The notes under the pieces were generated by a model that was not told the origin of the DNA, did not search any database, and saw nothing but the letters and a program-made list of their open reading frames with translations. Below, piece by piece: positions 25,418 through 34,751 of a stretch of DNA of 64,000 nucleotides. Source of the stretch: Hoyosella sp. YIM 151337 (GTDB lineage: Bacteria > Actinomycetota > Actinomycetes > Mycobacteriales > Mycobacteriaceae); NCBI RefSeq assembly GCF_026041215.1, contig NZ_JAPEIQ010000021.1, forward strand, positions 232,554 to 296,553, read 5' to 3'. How positions within the stretch are numbered: the stretch's first letter is position 1; each line of letters starts with the position of its first letter. The translations under genes were made by a program, and so were the position numbers.

Positions 25418-27856
25418 TCAGCCGCGGAGGCGGGTCATCTTCGGATCAAAGAGCGGCTCTGCAGTCACGACAGCGGAGATGCGCTTGCCGAAGTAGCCGA
25501 TCTCAACTTCGGTGCCGGGCGAGGCGACCTCAAGCGGTAGCCAGGCGTATGCGATGCCCTTACCGATCGTGTAGCCGTATGCGGCGCTGGTGACGTAACC
25601 GACCGCGCGGTCACCGGCGAAGACCGGTTCTTTGCCCGCCACGACATCTTCCGGGTTGTCGATCGTCAGGCAGGCGAGCGTGCGAGTCTGGTTCTCCTTG
25701 CGGCGAAGCAGCGCGTCGCGGCCGATGAAGTCACCTTTGTCAAGCTTCACCGCGAAGCCCACACCGGCCTCGTACGGGTCGTGCTCAAATGTCATGTCCG
25801 TGCCGAAGGAGCGGTAACCCTTCTCCAGGCGAAGGCTATTGAACGCTCCGCGGCCCGCAGCGATGATGCCGTGGTCCTGGCCCGCCTGCCAAATGGTGTC
25901 CCACAGGCGCAGACCCAGGTCGGCTGTGGTGTAGAGCTCCCAGCCAAGCTCACCAACGTAGGACAGACGCATCGCGGTGACCGGTACGTTGCCGACGTTG
26001 ATCTCGGCGGCGCGGAAATACTTCAGCCCGGTGTTGGTGAGGTCGGCGTCTGTAAGCTGGCTAAGTACCTCGCGGGCCTTCGGGCCCCACAGGCCGATGC
26101 AGCAGGTGCCCGGCGTGATGTCGGTGACCGCGACCGACCCGTCCTGCGGCAGGAAGCGCTCGAACCAGTCGGTGTCGAGGGCACCGTTGGCACCAACCTG
26201 GTACCGGTTCTTGCCGAGACGCGCGATGGTGACATCACTGCGGATACCACCGTCGGCGTTAAGCAGCAGGGTGTACGTGACCGAACCGATGGATTTGTCG
26301 ATGTTGCCGGTCGTCAGTCGCTGGAGGAACGCGGTAGCGCCAGAGCCCGTGACCATGAGACGTTTCAGCGCGGTCATGTCGTACATGGCGACACCCTCGC
26401 GGGTCGCCTGCGCCTCGGCACCGGCTATCGGCGACCAGTACCGCGCGGCCCAGTCGTTCGGCTGCGGAACCTGGTAATGCTCCAGCAGGCCCTTGTTCGC
26501 GTCGTACCAGTGCGGGCGCTCCCAGCCGGTAGCCGGCAGGAAGAATGCGTCGAGTTCCTGCTGACGCAGGTAGAACGGCGAGGTGCGGATCGCGCGCGGC
26601 GAATCCATCGGCTGGAGCGGGTGGAGAATGTCGTAGACCTCGACGAAGTTCTGGCAATCGCGCTCAAGCACATACTCGGGGACGAGCTGGAAGTCCTCGA
26701 AGCGGTTCACGTCGCACTCGTGCAGGTCGAAGCTCTCGCAGTAGCCGTTGGCCAGCCACTCCGCCATAGCGCGTCCGACACCCGCTGAGTGCGTCACCCA
26801 CACGGCCTCGGCAACCCAGAAGCCTGAGACGTCCTTCGACTCGCCAAGCAATGGCATACCGTCGGTCGTGAAGGAGAAGACGCCGTTGATGCCTTCCTCA
26901 ATCTTCGCCTCCGCGGTCTGCGGGAGCAGCAGATTCGTCTCCTCCCAAGCTGGCTCGAAGTCCTCGGGGGTGAACTCGAGCACGGACGGCATCACCTCGG
27001 CCTCCTCAACGGGGAGCAGGTCGTGTGCATCGATCGGCATCGGACGGTGGCCGTAGTAACCGACGGCGAGCTGATCGTAACGATCGCGGTAGTAGAGGTC
27101 CGCGTCCTGGTGACGCAGGACTGGGCGCACCGCTTCCTCGGTTTGACCGGCCAGCGCCGGGACGGTTCCCGTCCATGCCAACTGGTGTGCAAGCGGGGTG
27201 AGGGGCAGGTACACGCCGGCTAGCGCCGCGACCTTGGGCCCCCAGATACCGGCGCAGCAAACAACGATGTCTGCGGGAATCTCACCGTGGTTGGTGACGA
27301 CTCCGACGACCTTTCCATCCTCAACCGTGATGTCGGTGACCTCGTGCCGCGGAAGCAGTCGCACTCCGCGGCTCTTCGCGCGCTCAATCTGGGCTTCGAC
27401 GGCCGCGAGGGCCTTAGCCAGGCCGTCGGTCGGGCAGTGGAGCCCGCCCAGAATCCGGTCGCGGTCGAGCAGCGGGTGCAGTTCGACGCACCGGTCAGCG
27501 TCCACTACCTCGGCCTCAACACCCCACGAGGTGAGCCAGCCGTGGCGGCGATGGACCTCCGCCATGCGCTCCGGTGTCGTAGCGACCTCGAGACCGCCAA
27601 CCTGGATGAAGCACGATTCGCCCTGGTGCTCGAGCGCGACGAACTTCTCGACGGTGTACCGCGCGAGGTCAGTCATCGCCTTAGAGCCGTTGGCCTGGAA
27701 CACCACGCCTGGAGCGTGGGAGGTGGATCCACCAGTGGCAGGGAAGTCACCCTGATCCACAACAACGATGTCCGTCCAGCCCAGGGCCGACAGCTCATCA
27801 GCGATTGCTGCCCCCACGACTCCGGCGCCGATTATTACTGTCCGTCGCCCCACCAT
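25418..27856 (-). CDS. dmg: Dimethylglycine oxidase (FAD and folate dependent)
   Basis: An 812-residue two-module enzyme. The N-terminal FAD-dependent amine oxidase module (about 1-420) has the dinucleotide motif VIIGAGVVGAAIADEL and the GGSTSHAPG segment carrying the histidine expected to link FAD covalently. The C-terminal module is a GcvT-like aminomethyltransferase (about 430-810) with a folate site. The family demethylates N,N-dimethylglycine to sarcosine, channels the imine to THF and yields methylene-THF. The ATG at 27856 is preceded by AGGAGG; the start 21 bases upstream is less likely. FolD follows 39 bases downstream. Sarcosine dehydrogenase is a close relative, but the neighbouring betaine oxygenase favours dimethylglycine. 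Confidence 0.88.
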   Translation of the reverse strand: MVGRRTVIIGAGVVGAAIADELSALGWTDIVVVDQGDFPATGGSTSHAPGVVFQANGSKAMTDLARYTVEKFVALEHQGESCFIQVGGLEVATTPERMAEVHRRHGWLTSWGVEAEVVDADRCVELHPLLDRDRILGGLHCPTDGLAKALAAVEAQIERAKSRGVRLLPRHEVTDITVEDGKVVGVVTNHGEIPADIVVCCAGIWGPKVAALAGVYLPLTPLAHQLAWTGTVPALAGQTEEAVRPVLRHQDADLYYRDRYDQLAVGYYGHRPMPIDAHDLLPVEEAEVMPSVLEFTPEDFEPAWEETNLLLPQTAEAKIEEGINGVFSFTTDGMPLLGESKDVSGFWVAEAVWVTHSAGVGRAMAEWLANGYCESFDLHECDVNRFEDFQLVPEYVLERDCQNFVEVYDILHPLQPMDSPRAIRTSPFYLRQQELDAFFLPATGWERPHWYDANKGLLEHYQVPQPNDWAARYWSPIAGAEAQATREGVAMYDMTALKRLMVTGSGATAFLQRLTTGNIDKSIGSVTYTLLLNADGGIRSDVTIARLGKNRYQVGANGALDTDWFERFLPQDGSVAVTDITPGTCCIGLWGPKAREVLSQLTDADLTNTGLKYFRAAEINVGNVPVTAMRLSYVGELGWELYTTADLGLRLWDTIWQAGQDHGIIAAGRGAFNSLRLEKGYRSFGTDMTFEHDPYEAGVGFAVKLDKGDFIGRDALLRRKENQTRTLACLTIDNPEDVVAGKEPVFAGDRAVGYVTSAAYGYTIGKGIAYAWLPLEVASPGTEVEIGYFGKRISAVVTAEPLFDPKMTRLRG

Positions 27857-27887
27857 TGCAGTCCTCCTGTTGCGCATATTGCACGTC

Positions 27888-27904
27888 GTTGCGTTAACGG
27901 CAAC
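27888..27904. promoter_or_regulatory. GTTGCG-N5-GGCAAC dyad upstream of dimethylglycine oxidase
   Basis: GTTGCGTTAACGGCAAC is a near-perfect dyad 32 bases upstream of the dimethylglycine oxidase start. It matches the spacing of the perfect dyad at 34679-34695 before the transporter gene. A third GTTGCG occurs at 27869-27874. It is a probable binding site for the cluster's IclR regulator. Confidence 0.55.
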
Positions 27905-27985
27905 AATGCCGTGTCTTAGAGTTCGGCGTCAAGAGGAAAATCGGGGATTTCCGAAGAGTTCTCGAACGACACCGCAGCGAGCCCT

Positions 27986-29362
27986 TTACGGGCTCAGATC
28001 TGTACTTTCGGCAGACGGCGCCGGCGCTGGCACCACCCGCATCGCATCGCCGACCGTGACCACAGATCCGGTGACGAGAACGAGGGCACTTTGCACGCAA
28101 CCATGGCGGGCTGGTGCGGCAAACCTCTTCGCCAGCCCTATCGCCGTCTCCACGGTCGGTGCCAGATGGACACGCTGCGCCCCGAAGACCTGCCGCGCGA
28201 ACCACGCGAGGTCTGCGGGGGAAAGGCTCCGCGGGCTTGAGTTGCGGGTACACACGATGACGTCGACAGCGGGCTCGAGCGCTCGCAGCATTCCCTCCAC
28301 GTGCTTATCAGCCATGGCAGCGACGACAGCGAACGTCCGGCACGGCGAACCTTCACGAAGCGTCGCGGCCAATGCACGGGCGCCGTGCGGGTTATGTGCC
28401 GCGTCCAGAATCACGGTGGGGGTACCAGGACGCACGTCAAATCTGCCCGGCGATGTCACGCGCGCAAGCGCGGACCTGACCGCGTGGGTATCGAGCGCGT
28501 GACCCAGCACAAGCTCGGCTGCGGCGACCGCGCATGCCGCATTCTCGGCCTGGTGCTGGCCACGCAATGTCAGCAGCACATCGCTGTAAGTATCGTGCAG
28601 TCCGCGAACGGTGATGCGCTGGCCATTATCGACAACCTGACGCTCGTGCAGGAAAAAATCCTCTTCCGCGACGAAAATCCTGGCGCCGACCGCGGCAGCG
28701 CGGGCTTTGAGCACACGTGCTACCTCCGGGGACTGGCGCGCGCTCACCGCCACTCCGCCAGGTTTGATGATGCCTGCCTTCTCGCTGGCGATAGCAGCGG
28801 TCGTCGTGCCGAGGTACTCGGTGTGGTCAAGTGCGACGGGAAGTATGAGAGCAACATCGGCGTCGATGACGTTAGTCGCGTCCCATTGTCCACCCATGCC
28901 GACCTCGACAACAGCAACGTCAATGGCGGCCTCCCGGAATGCTTGGTAGGCCATCGCGACTGTCATTTCGAAAAACGAAAGTTTATCCGGTAATGCCGCA
29001 TCTAGTTGCCGAGCCGACTCCGTTACCGCGGTGTACGCGGACACAAAACCGGGCACATCGATGACCTGTTCACCGATGGTTATGCGCTCCGTGATACTCG
29101 TCAGATGCGGGCTTGTGAACCGTCCCGTGTGCGCACCTGATTCGGCCAGGATCGCCTCGACCAGCCGTGCTGTGCTCGTCTTGCCGTTGGTGCCGGTGAG
29201 ATGCACACAGCGGTAATCGCGCTGCGGCACTCCTAAGAGTTCCATCGCCTTAGTAATGCGGTCCAGCGATGGTTCCGCTGCCACGTGCGGCCCTCGGGCG
29301 AAAAGCTGCCGCTCGACGTACGCGATAGAGAGAACGTCGTTGGCTGCCCGCTGGTTGCTCAT
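27986..29362 (-). CDS. folC: Folylpolyglutamate synthase / dihydrofolate synthase (FolC-like)
   Basis: A 458-residue Mur-ligase-family enzyme that adds glutamate to folates. Seen are the P-loop HLTGTNGKTSTARL, the RFTSPHL motif, the FFEMTVAMAYQAF segment, the EVGMGGQWDATN motif and the ALDHTEYLG motif. The C-terminal AAHNPHGARAL segment is also conserved. The start overlaps the MetF-like gene by four bases. This is a second-site folate gene in a catabolic cluster; polyglutamylated THF would be the better substrate for the folate enzymes beside it. The dimethylglycine oxidase gene starts 129 bases after its stop. Confidence 0.9.
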   Translation of the reverse strand: MSNQRAANDVLSIAYVERQLFARGPHVAAEPSLDRITKAMELLGVPQRDYRCVHLTGTNGKTSTARLVEAILAESGAHTGRFTSPHLTSITERITIGEQVIDVPGFVSAYTAVTESARQLDAALPDKLSFFEMTVAMAYQAFREAAIDVAVVEVGMGGQWDATNVIDADVALILPVALDHTEYLGTTTAAIASEKAGIIKPGGVAVSARQSPEVARVLKARAAAVGARIFVAEEDFFLHERQVVDNGQRITVRGLHDTYSDVLLTLRGQHQAENAACAVAAAELVLGHALDTHAVRSALARVTSPGRFDVRPGTPTVILDAAHNPHGARALAATLREGSPCRTFAVVAAMADKHVEGMLRALEPAVDVIVCTRNSSPRSLSPADLAWFARQVFGAQRVHLAPTVETAIGLAKRFAAPARHGCVQSALVLVTGSVVTVGDAMRVVPAPAPSAESTDLSP

Positions 29363-30270
29363 ACCGTGTCCAAACCTGGAGTTGAGTTACTGAAACCGCG
29401 CGCATGGCGGTCGTCGTCGTGACGCCCCAGTTGGGCGAGCTGGTCGCGGCGCCAGCACTCAGTTTCTGCCACTTGATTGAAGGTGAATAAGTGCAGACCA
29501 CTGACTCCTGCATCCGAGCGCCCGATCGTCGCGGCGGTGCGGCCCAGGAAACGTATCGGATCGTACGCTCCAGGCGTCGCGATGCGGGCGAAAAGGCCAC
29601 CGTTTTTCGTGAGGAAGCTGGCTGACTCACCCACACCGATTTTCGCGGCCATTCCGGCGAGTTTCGCGCGCGAGACCGCACCTGGCAGACCGATCAGTAT
29701 CGGAAGGTGGATACCGCGGTTGCGGACACGGTTCACCCAGGCAGCCAGTACGCGTGGATCGAACGTCATGTTGCTCACGATCTGGGTGGCATACCTGCGC
29801 TTATCCCACATCGCCTGAATCGTCATGTCGTCGTGAATACTCGGATGCGACTCTGGATAGCCAGTGATTCCAACCTCGGAAAACGGATGGCCCGACAGCG
29901 CAAGGTCTTCGAGTAGCTGCAGAGCGCTGTGGTAGACACCGGTCTGCGAGGCGGCATCGCCCGCCGGTACGAACACCTTCTCAATGCCCGCACAGTGCAG
30001 CCGTGCGGTGATGTCCGCCAGTTCAGCCGGGTGTGCGATCATGCGCGCCGCAAGATGAGGAATGACGTCGAAACCCCGCGCAGCGAGTTGCTCGGATACG
30101 CGGAACGTTGCTTCGAGACCTTTTTTCGGTGACGCGGTCACCGTGACGGTGGCTCCAGCCGGCAAGCTAGCCGCCACTTCGTCGACCACCGCAGCGGCCG
30201 GATAGATCTCATAGCGGACGTGACTGAGGAGTGTCCGAACCACGTCAGAGCGCGACCGCCGGCGCATCAT
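29359..30270 (-). CDS. Methylenetetrahydrofolate reductase-like protein (MetF family)
   Basis: A 303-residue TIM-barrel protein of the MTHFR superfamily. The early TVTASPKKGLEAT segment replaces the classic E-x-x-P motif. The central VIPHLAARMI, VGITGYPESHPS and FIGLPGAV-type segments (here ILIGLPGAV) are the recognisable barrel motifs. It is divergent from housekeeping MetF and lacks the family's usual N-terminal glutamate context, so it may instead act as a THF-dependent oxidoreductase in C1 disposal. It is translationally coupled on both sides (four-base overlaps with FolP and FolC). Confidence 0.8.
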   Translation of the reverse strand: MMRRRSRSDVVRTLLSHVRYEIYPAAAVVDEVAASLPAGATVTVTASPKKGLEATFRVSEQLAARGFDVIPHLAARMIAHPAELADITARLHCAGIEKVFVPAGDAASQTGVYHSALQLLEDLALSGHPFSEVGITGYPESHPSIHDDMTIQAMWDKRRYATQIVSNMTFDPRVLAAWVNRVRNRGIHLPILIGLPGAVSRAKLAGMAAKIGVGESASFLTKNGGLFARIATPGAYDPIRFLGRTAATIGRSDAGVSGLHLFTFNQVAETECWRRDQLAQLGRHDDDRHARGFSNSTPGLDTV

Positions 30271-31139
30271 CGGCCCCCGTCGGCGTGCAGGCGCTCGGCC
30301 ACACGAACGGCGGCGGCGGCGGGCGCTACCGCGTGCACGCGCACACCCCAGGCACCCGCCGCGGCGGCGAGTGCAGCGACCGCGTTCGAGGCCTCGTCGC
30401 GGTCAATCGGGCTGGCCGGATTACGTGCGCCGTAATCGACACATTCAGCCAAGAATCGCTTGCGAGACGCCCCAATAAGGAGGGGAAACCCCAATCGGCG
30501 CAGGTCCGGCAGGGCGGCAAGCAGCGACCAGCTCTGCTCAGCTGTCTTCGCGAATCCCAGGCCCGGATCCAGCACGATGTTCTCAGCCAGCACTCCGGCC
30601 GCGAGTGCTGCGTCAACACGTCTCGCAAGTTCATCGCACACATCCGCGACGACGTCGTCATACACGGCATGCCGCTGCATGACCGCCGCATGGGCACGCC
30701 AGTGCATCAACACACAGGTGGTCCCCGAATCCGCGAGGAGCGGCAGCATGGAGGGGTCTGCAAGCCCGCCCGAAACGTCGTTGACGATGTCGGCACCAGC
30801 TTCAAGTGCACTTGCGGCGACGTCCGCACGCATGGTGTCCACGGAGACCGTAATACCGGCCTCGCTGAGCGCACCGATCACCGGGATCACCCGGCGCATC
30901 TCCTCCTCTGCATCTACCCGAACAGCGCCAGGACGGGTGGACTCGCCACCCACGTCGATGACGTCAGCACCCTGCCTGGCGAGCCCGAGGCCCTTTGCGA
31001 TCGCTGCGTCACTTGCCACGCACCAGCCACCGTCGGAGAACGAATCTGGTGTCACGTTAAGAATGCCGAGCACCTTGCACCGGCTCAGCCCAGGGGATAT
31101 GTGAGGCGGGGCCGTGTACCCGACAAGCGGGGCCGTCAA
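30267..31139 (-). CDS. folP: Dihydropteroate synthase (FolP-like)
   Basis: A 290-residue TIM-barrel enzyme that condenses p-aminobenzoate with dihydropterin pyrophosphate. All hallmark motifs are present: [57 protein letters not shown] and [10 protein letters not shown]. Actinobacteria usually keep their main folP beside folB and folK, which are absent here, so this is probably a paralogue devoted to the cluster. It overlaps FolD (second copy) and the MetF-like gene by four bases each. Confidence 0.9.
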   Translation of the reverse strand: MTAPLVGYTAPPHISPGLSRCKVLGILNVTPDSFSDGGWCVASDAAIAKGLGLARQGADVIDVGGESTRPGAVRVDAEEEMRRVIPVIGALSEAGITVSVDTMRADVAASALEAGADIVNDVSGGLADPSMLPLLADSGTTCVLMHWRAHAAVMQRHAVYDDVVADVCDELARRVDAALAAGVLAENIVLDPGLGFAKTAEQSWSLLAALPDLRRLGFPLLIGASRKRFLAECVDYGARNPASPIDRDEASNAVAALAAAAGAWGVRVHAVAPAAAAVRVAERLHADGGR

Positions 31140-32062
31140 CGGAGGACCTCGCCTAATGCGACCGGGCTTCGGTGCGCACCGTCTGAAGCGGGAATCGCCG
31201 CGGCGGCCGCCGGCCGGCTCGACTCAGCGATTTCAACGATGTTTGTCAGCAACATGGCGCGCGTCATGGGGCCTACACCACCAGTTGCGGGGCTCACCTT
31301 GCCTGCTACTGCGTCGACCTCAGGGTGAACGTCACCGAGAATTCCCTCGATGGTGCGTGTAACCCCCACCGAAAGCACCGTTGCACCAGGCCGGACCCAG
31401 CCCGGCTTGACGAGATGCGCGACTCCTGCCGCGGCGACGACGACATCCGAGGCCAGAGTGTGCGCTGCAATGTCGACGGTGGCCTCGTGGCACAGCGTGA
31501 CTGTGGCGTGCTCGGTTGGACGGGTGAGCATGAGCCCAAGCGGCCGCCCCACCGTTAGGCCACAGCCGATCACGCAGAACCGCTGGCCAGTTATCGCGAC
31601 GTCGTGCTGGCGAAGGAGTTCGATGATGCCGCGCGGCGTGCACGGGAGCGGGCCGGGGATGCCCAGGACAAGCTTCCCGAGGTTGGCAGGGTGCAGACCG
31701 TCGGCATCTTTCGCGGGGTCTACCAGTTGCAGTACCCGGTGCGTATCGATGTGCGCAGGCAGCGGCAGCTGAACGATGAAGCCCGTGCACGCCGGGTCTT
31801 CGTTGAGGTAGCGGACAGCGGCCTCAATCTCAGCCTGCGAAGCCGACGCGGGGAGCTCGAGGCGCTTCGACTCAATACCCACGGCTGCGCAGTCACGATG
31901 CTTACCAGCGACGTAAGAGCGGCTGCCTGGGTCGTCTCCGACCAGGATCGTGCCCAGACCGGGCCGTATACCTTCAGCTTTCAGGGCCGCAACACGGCCG
32001 GCAAGCTGCGCCTTGAGGTCAGCGGCGACCTTACGTCCATCAATCCTGTTAGCGGTGGCCAT
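31136..32062 (-). CDS. folD: Methylenetetrahydrofolate dehydrogenase/cyclohydrolase (second FolD)
   Basis: A 308-residue FolD paralogue with the same ordered motifs as the first copy: [40 protein letters not shown] and [16 protein letters not shown]. In the cofactor loop it has GCGLTVG where the first copy has GRGVTVG, and the closing motif begins SPATGG rather than PMPGG. The two may therefore differ in NAD/NADP preference or direction. The ATG at 32062 has a GGAAAGG site; a TTG at 32080 is an alternative. It lies 33 bases after the ferredoxin reductase gene. Confidence 0.93.
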   Translation of the reverse strand: MATANRIDGRKVAADLKAQLAGRVAALKAEGIRPGLGTILVGDDPGSRSYVAGKHRDCAAVGIESKRLELPASASQAEIEAAVRYLNEDPACTGFIVQLPLPAHIDTHRVLQLVDPAKDADGLHPANLGKLVLGIPGPLPCTPRGIIELLRQHDVAITGQRFCVIGCGLTVGRPLGLMLTRPTEHATVTLCHEATVDIAAHTLASDVVVAAAGVAHLVKPGWVRPGATVLSVGVTRTIEGILGDVHPEVDAVAGKVSPATGGVGPMTRAMLLTNIVEIAESSRPAAAAAIPASDGAHRSPVALGEVLR

Positions 32063-32095
32063 CGGTTCGCCTTTCCACAACGTGAGGGGCCCGAA

Positions 32096-33286
32096 TCAGG
32101 CGTGTGCGGTCGAGTTGAGCTGTCGGCGCCACCGTCCGAAGGCACGTGCCTGGTTCAGGCCTACGACGCCAACGGGGGCGTCACCGCGCCGGTACACAGC
32201 CAGCAGATTGCGGTCCTCAAACGAGCCCTGCTCGATGGTCACCGAATCGGCTTCTGCGGCGTGGCCGGCGAACTGTATCCGGACTCCGTATTGGTCTGAC
32301 CAGAAGTACGGGACATTGACCCGGCGGTCTTCCTCGTTCACGGTTCCGTGGTCGCCACCGCGCAAGAGGGCTGCGACAGCGATCGCGGGGCGCTCCATTG
32401 CTCCTGACCAATGCTCCACGCGGTGCGCTCGCCCGAGGCGAAGGTCGTACCACGCGGCACAATCGCCGACCGCGACAACGCCTGGGACGCTGGAACGTCC
32501 CTGGTGGTCACATAAGACGCCATTTCCCAGCGCCACGCCGGAGCCTGATAGCCATTCGGTATTCGGAATGGCGCCAATACCCGCAACGACGACGTCAGCG
32601 GGCAGCAGCGTGCCGTCGGCGAGTTCCACACCTTCGACGCGCTCATGTCCGGTGAGCCGGTTCACGCCCGCAGAGCAGCGGAGTGACACGCCGTGTGCGC
32701 GGTGCAGTTCGCTGACGATGGCACCAATCTCGCACCCAAGTGGACCCGAAAGGGGTGAGGCCATCGCCTCGACGACGGTCACGTCGAGGCCGAGCGCTTT
32801 CGCCGTTGCAGCGACCTCCCCGCCGATGAACCCCGCACCGATGATGACGAGCTTGGCCCCGGGGAGCAGGTCCGCGCGCAGCGCGATGGCGTCGTCAATT
32901 GTGCGCAGCACATGGACTCCAGCCATCCCCGCGTTCGCGGCGGGGGCGGGAAGTTTGCGTGCGCGAGCCCCGGTCGCGATGACGATGCCATCGCTGACAA
33001 CCCGTGTCCCGTCGGCGAGGACAATCTCACGTGCGCTGGTATCCAGCGAAACCGCTGGCGAACCGAGCAGCCATCGTGCCTGAAGGTCGTCCTCAGCGGA
33101 CTCGAGGTGAAGGACGTCGTCGCCGATTTTCCCGGAAAGAAACTCCTTCGACAGTGGCGGCCGGTCGTACGGCCCGCGCAGCTCGTCACCGATCACGGTG
33201 AGCTCGCCGTCAAATCCCTGCGCACGAAGCGCCTGAGCAGCGTAAAGCCCCGCAAGCGAGGCACCGACAATCGTGACCGACTTCAT
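32096..33286 (-). CDS. FAD-dependent ferredoxin reductase of an oxygenase system
   Basis: A 396-residue reductase of the rhodocoxin/BphA4 type. The first dinucleotide motif is VGASLAGLYAAQAL; the second, for NAD(P)H, is IIGAGFIGGEVAATAKALG. The C-terminal FAD motif is VAVGDCAAW, followed by a reductase C-terminal domain. It passes electrons from NAD(P)H to a ferredoxin. It overlaps the Rieske ferredoxin gene by four bases. It is likely the electron-supply partner of the Rieske oxygenase at 23340, whose own locus has no reductase. Confidence 0.9.
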   Translation of the reverse strand: MKSVTIVGASLAGLYAAQALRAQGFDGELTVIGDELRGPYDRPPLSKEFLSGKIGDDVLHLESAEDDLQARWLLGSPAVSLDTSAREIVLADGTRVVSDGIVIATGARARKLPAPAANAGMAGVHVLRTIDDAIALRADLLPGAKLVIIGAGFIGGEVAATAKALGLDVTVVEAMASPLSGPLGCEIGAIVSELHRAHGVSLRCSAGVNRLTGHERVEGVELADGTLLPADVVVAGIGAIPNTEWLSGSGVALGNGVLCDHQGRSSVPGVVAVGDCAAWYDLRLGRAHRVEHWSGAMERPAIAVAALLRGGDHGTVNEEDRRVNVPYFWSDQYGVRIQFAGHAAEADSVTIEQGSFEDRNLLAVYRRGDAPVGVVGLNQARAFGRWRRQLNSTAHA

Positions 33287-33633
33287 GAGTTCGGCCCAAA
33301 GGTAACGCCGGGCGGGAGGTTGGGCTCTGCTTGCGACAATTCGACCCAGATGTGGTCGTCGTCGATGCGCACGGTGTGGGTGCGAACCGGGAGCTTGGCT
33401 GGCGGCGCGTCGACCTTACCAGTGCGAAGGTCGAACTTCGAGGCGTGCAGCGGGCACTCGATTTCGCAGCCCTCGAGCCAGCCATCGGCGAGCGATGCGT
33501 CCTGGTGCGTGCATGTGTCATCGAGGGCGAAGATTTCACCGCCCTCGGTGTGAAAGACCGCGATGGGTGGCTCCACGTCAACGCGGAGTGCTTCTCCTGG
33601 TGGGAGTGCGGACAGGGGACAGACTCGAATCAT
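33283..33633 (-). CDS. Rieske-type ferredoxin
   Basis: A 116-residue [2Fe-2S] Rieske ferredoxin. The cluster ligands are CTHQDASLADG and CPLHASKFD (C-x-H, then C-x2-H), and the N-terminus (RVCPLSALPPGEAL) is typical of oxygenase ferredoxins. The ATG at 33633 has AAGGTGG upstream; the longer open frame to 33945 is antisense to the IclR gene. It heads the long minus-strand cluster and is divergent from the IclR regulator. With the reductase it forms the electron chain for the oxygenase. Confidence 0.92.
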   Translation of the reverse strand: MIRVCPLSALPPGEALRVDVEPPIAVFHTEGGEIFALDDTCTHQDASLADGWLEGCEIECPLHASKFDLRTGKVDAPPAKLPVRTHTVRIDDDHIWVELSQAEPNLPPGVTFGPNS

Positions 33634-33663
33634 GGATGCCACCTTGGTGCGTATGACACAACA

Positions 33664-33691
33664 GCAATCGTATTGCGCAACAGTTTGCGCA
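33664..33691. promoter_or_regulatory. Overlapping dyads in the ferredoxin/IclR divergent promoter
   Basis: GCAAT-CGT-ATTGC (33664-33676) is a perfect dyad and runs into TGCGCAA-CAGT-TTGCGCA (33674-33691), also perfect. They lie 31-58 bases upstream of the ferredoxin start and about 100 bases upstream of the IclR start. They share the TTGCGC core with the sites at 27888 and 34679. Confidence 0.6.
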
Positions 33692-33783
33692 GCGGCAGCC
33701 CGCCGTGTCAAGAGGTGGGGGCTCAACGGCTTTCGCCACGCCGCAGGACGGCACTCAAGGACGCCAACAGGTACCGTTGCGTC

Positions 33784-34641
33784 ATGGGCAACGAGGCGCA
33801 AGAAATCACAGGCAGGGCGGGCAAACGGGCCGCCGACAGCCCGGGAGGGGTGCAATCCGTCGACCGGGCGATCGGAATTCTCGAGATCCTCGCCCGTGAA
33901 GGCGAGGCGGGAGTGACCGAGGTTGCCAACGAAATCGGCGTGCACAAATCAACGGCATTTCGGCTGCTCGCCGCACTCGAGGAGCGCGACCTGGTGGAAC
34001 AGGGCGCGGACCGGGGCAAATACCGCCTCGCGTTCGGCATCCTCCGGTTAGCGAGCGCGATCCCCAACCGCATCGACATGGCACAGCAGTCGCAGGCGAT
34101 CGTCGAGGCGCTCGCGGCTCAGCTCGACGAGACAATCAACCTCGCGGTAGTCCGGGAACACTATGCGGTTAACGTGCAGCAAGCACGCAGCTCCGCAGCG
34201 GTCGCCAGTCAGAACTGGGTCGGCCAGCTCACACCACTGCACGCGACCTCGAGCGGAAAAATTCTTCTCGCATACATGAGCGCCGAGCAGCGGGACTCGA
34301 TTCTCGACAAAACCGGACTTCCTTCGCTGACCAAGCACACCACGACCTCACGGCAAGCCCTCCTCGAGGAGCTGGCTCTCGTGCGGAAATCAGGCTTCGC
34401 CACAGCACTAGAGGAGCTCGAGGCCGGGCTTAACGCTGCGGCAGTGCCCGTTCGGGATCACACCGGCGCCGTGGTCGGCGCTTTGAGCGCGTCCGGGCCT
34501 GCATTCCGCTTCGACATGGAGCGGATCTCGGCCACGGAAGCGGACCTGCGCCTCGCAGGCGAGCGAATCAGCCACCGCATGGGCTGGTTAGGCAGCGCCG
34601 CACCCACCGGCGATGGCCTGACGGGCGAGGCGACGATGTAA
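33784..34641 (+). CDS. IclR family transcriptional regulator
   Basis: A 285-residue IclR regulator. The N-terminal winged helix-turn-helix is SVDRAIGILEILA followed by VTEVANEIGVHKSTAFRLLAALEERDLV. The C-terminal effector domain has LHATSSGKILLAYM, FATALEELEAGLNAAAVPV and ALSASGPAFRF, the usual IclR signatures. The true start is the ATG at 33784; the frame open back to 33331 is antisense to the ferredoxin gene. It is flanked by the betaine-type cluster on one side and the BCCT transporter on the other. TTGCG-type dyads occur in both intergenic regions, so it is the obvious candidate regulator. Confidence 0.92.
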   Translation: MGNEAQEITGRAGKRAADSPGGVQSVDRAIGILEILAREGEAGVTEVANEIGVHKSTAFRLLAALEERDLVEQGADRGKYRLAFGILRLASAIPNRIDMAQQSQAIVEALAAQLDETINLAVVREHYAVNVQQARSSAAVASQNWVGQLTPLHATSSGKILLAYMSAEQRDSILDKTGLPSLTKHTTTSRQALLEELALVRKSGFATALEELEAGLNAAAVPVRDHTGAVVGALSASGPAFRFDMERISATEADLRLAGERISHRMGWLGSAAPTGDGLTGEATM

Positions 34642-34678
34642 ACGCGCCAAGTCGCAATTGTTTCATTTAGCGCATTCT

Positions 34679-34695
34679 GTTGCGGATTGCGCAAC
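34679..34695. promoter_or_regulatory. Perfect GTTGCG-N5-CGCAAC dyad before the BCCT gene
   Basis: GTTGCGGATTGCGCAAC is a perfect 6-5-6 dyad 57 bases upstream of the BCCT transporter start and just after the IclR gene. The same geometry is seen at 27888-27904. Confidence 0.6.
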
Positions 34696-34751
34696 ATAGC
34701 TCTACGGTCGAAGAACCCTGGCACGTGAAACCACTGAAGGGATTCTTCTTA

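Noticed and set aside
33331..33783. Upstream extension of the IclR frame
   Set aside because: It overlaps the ferredoxin gene in antisense; the conserved IclR domain starts after the ATG at 33784.
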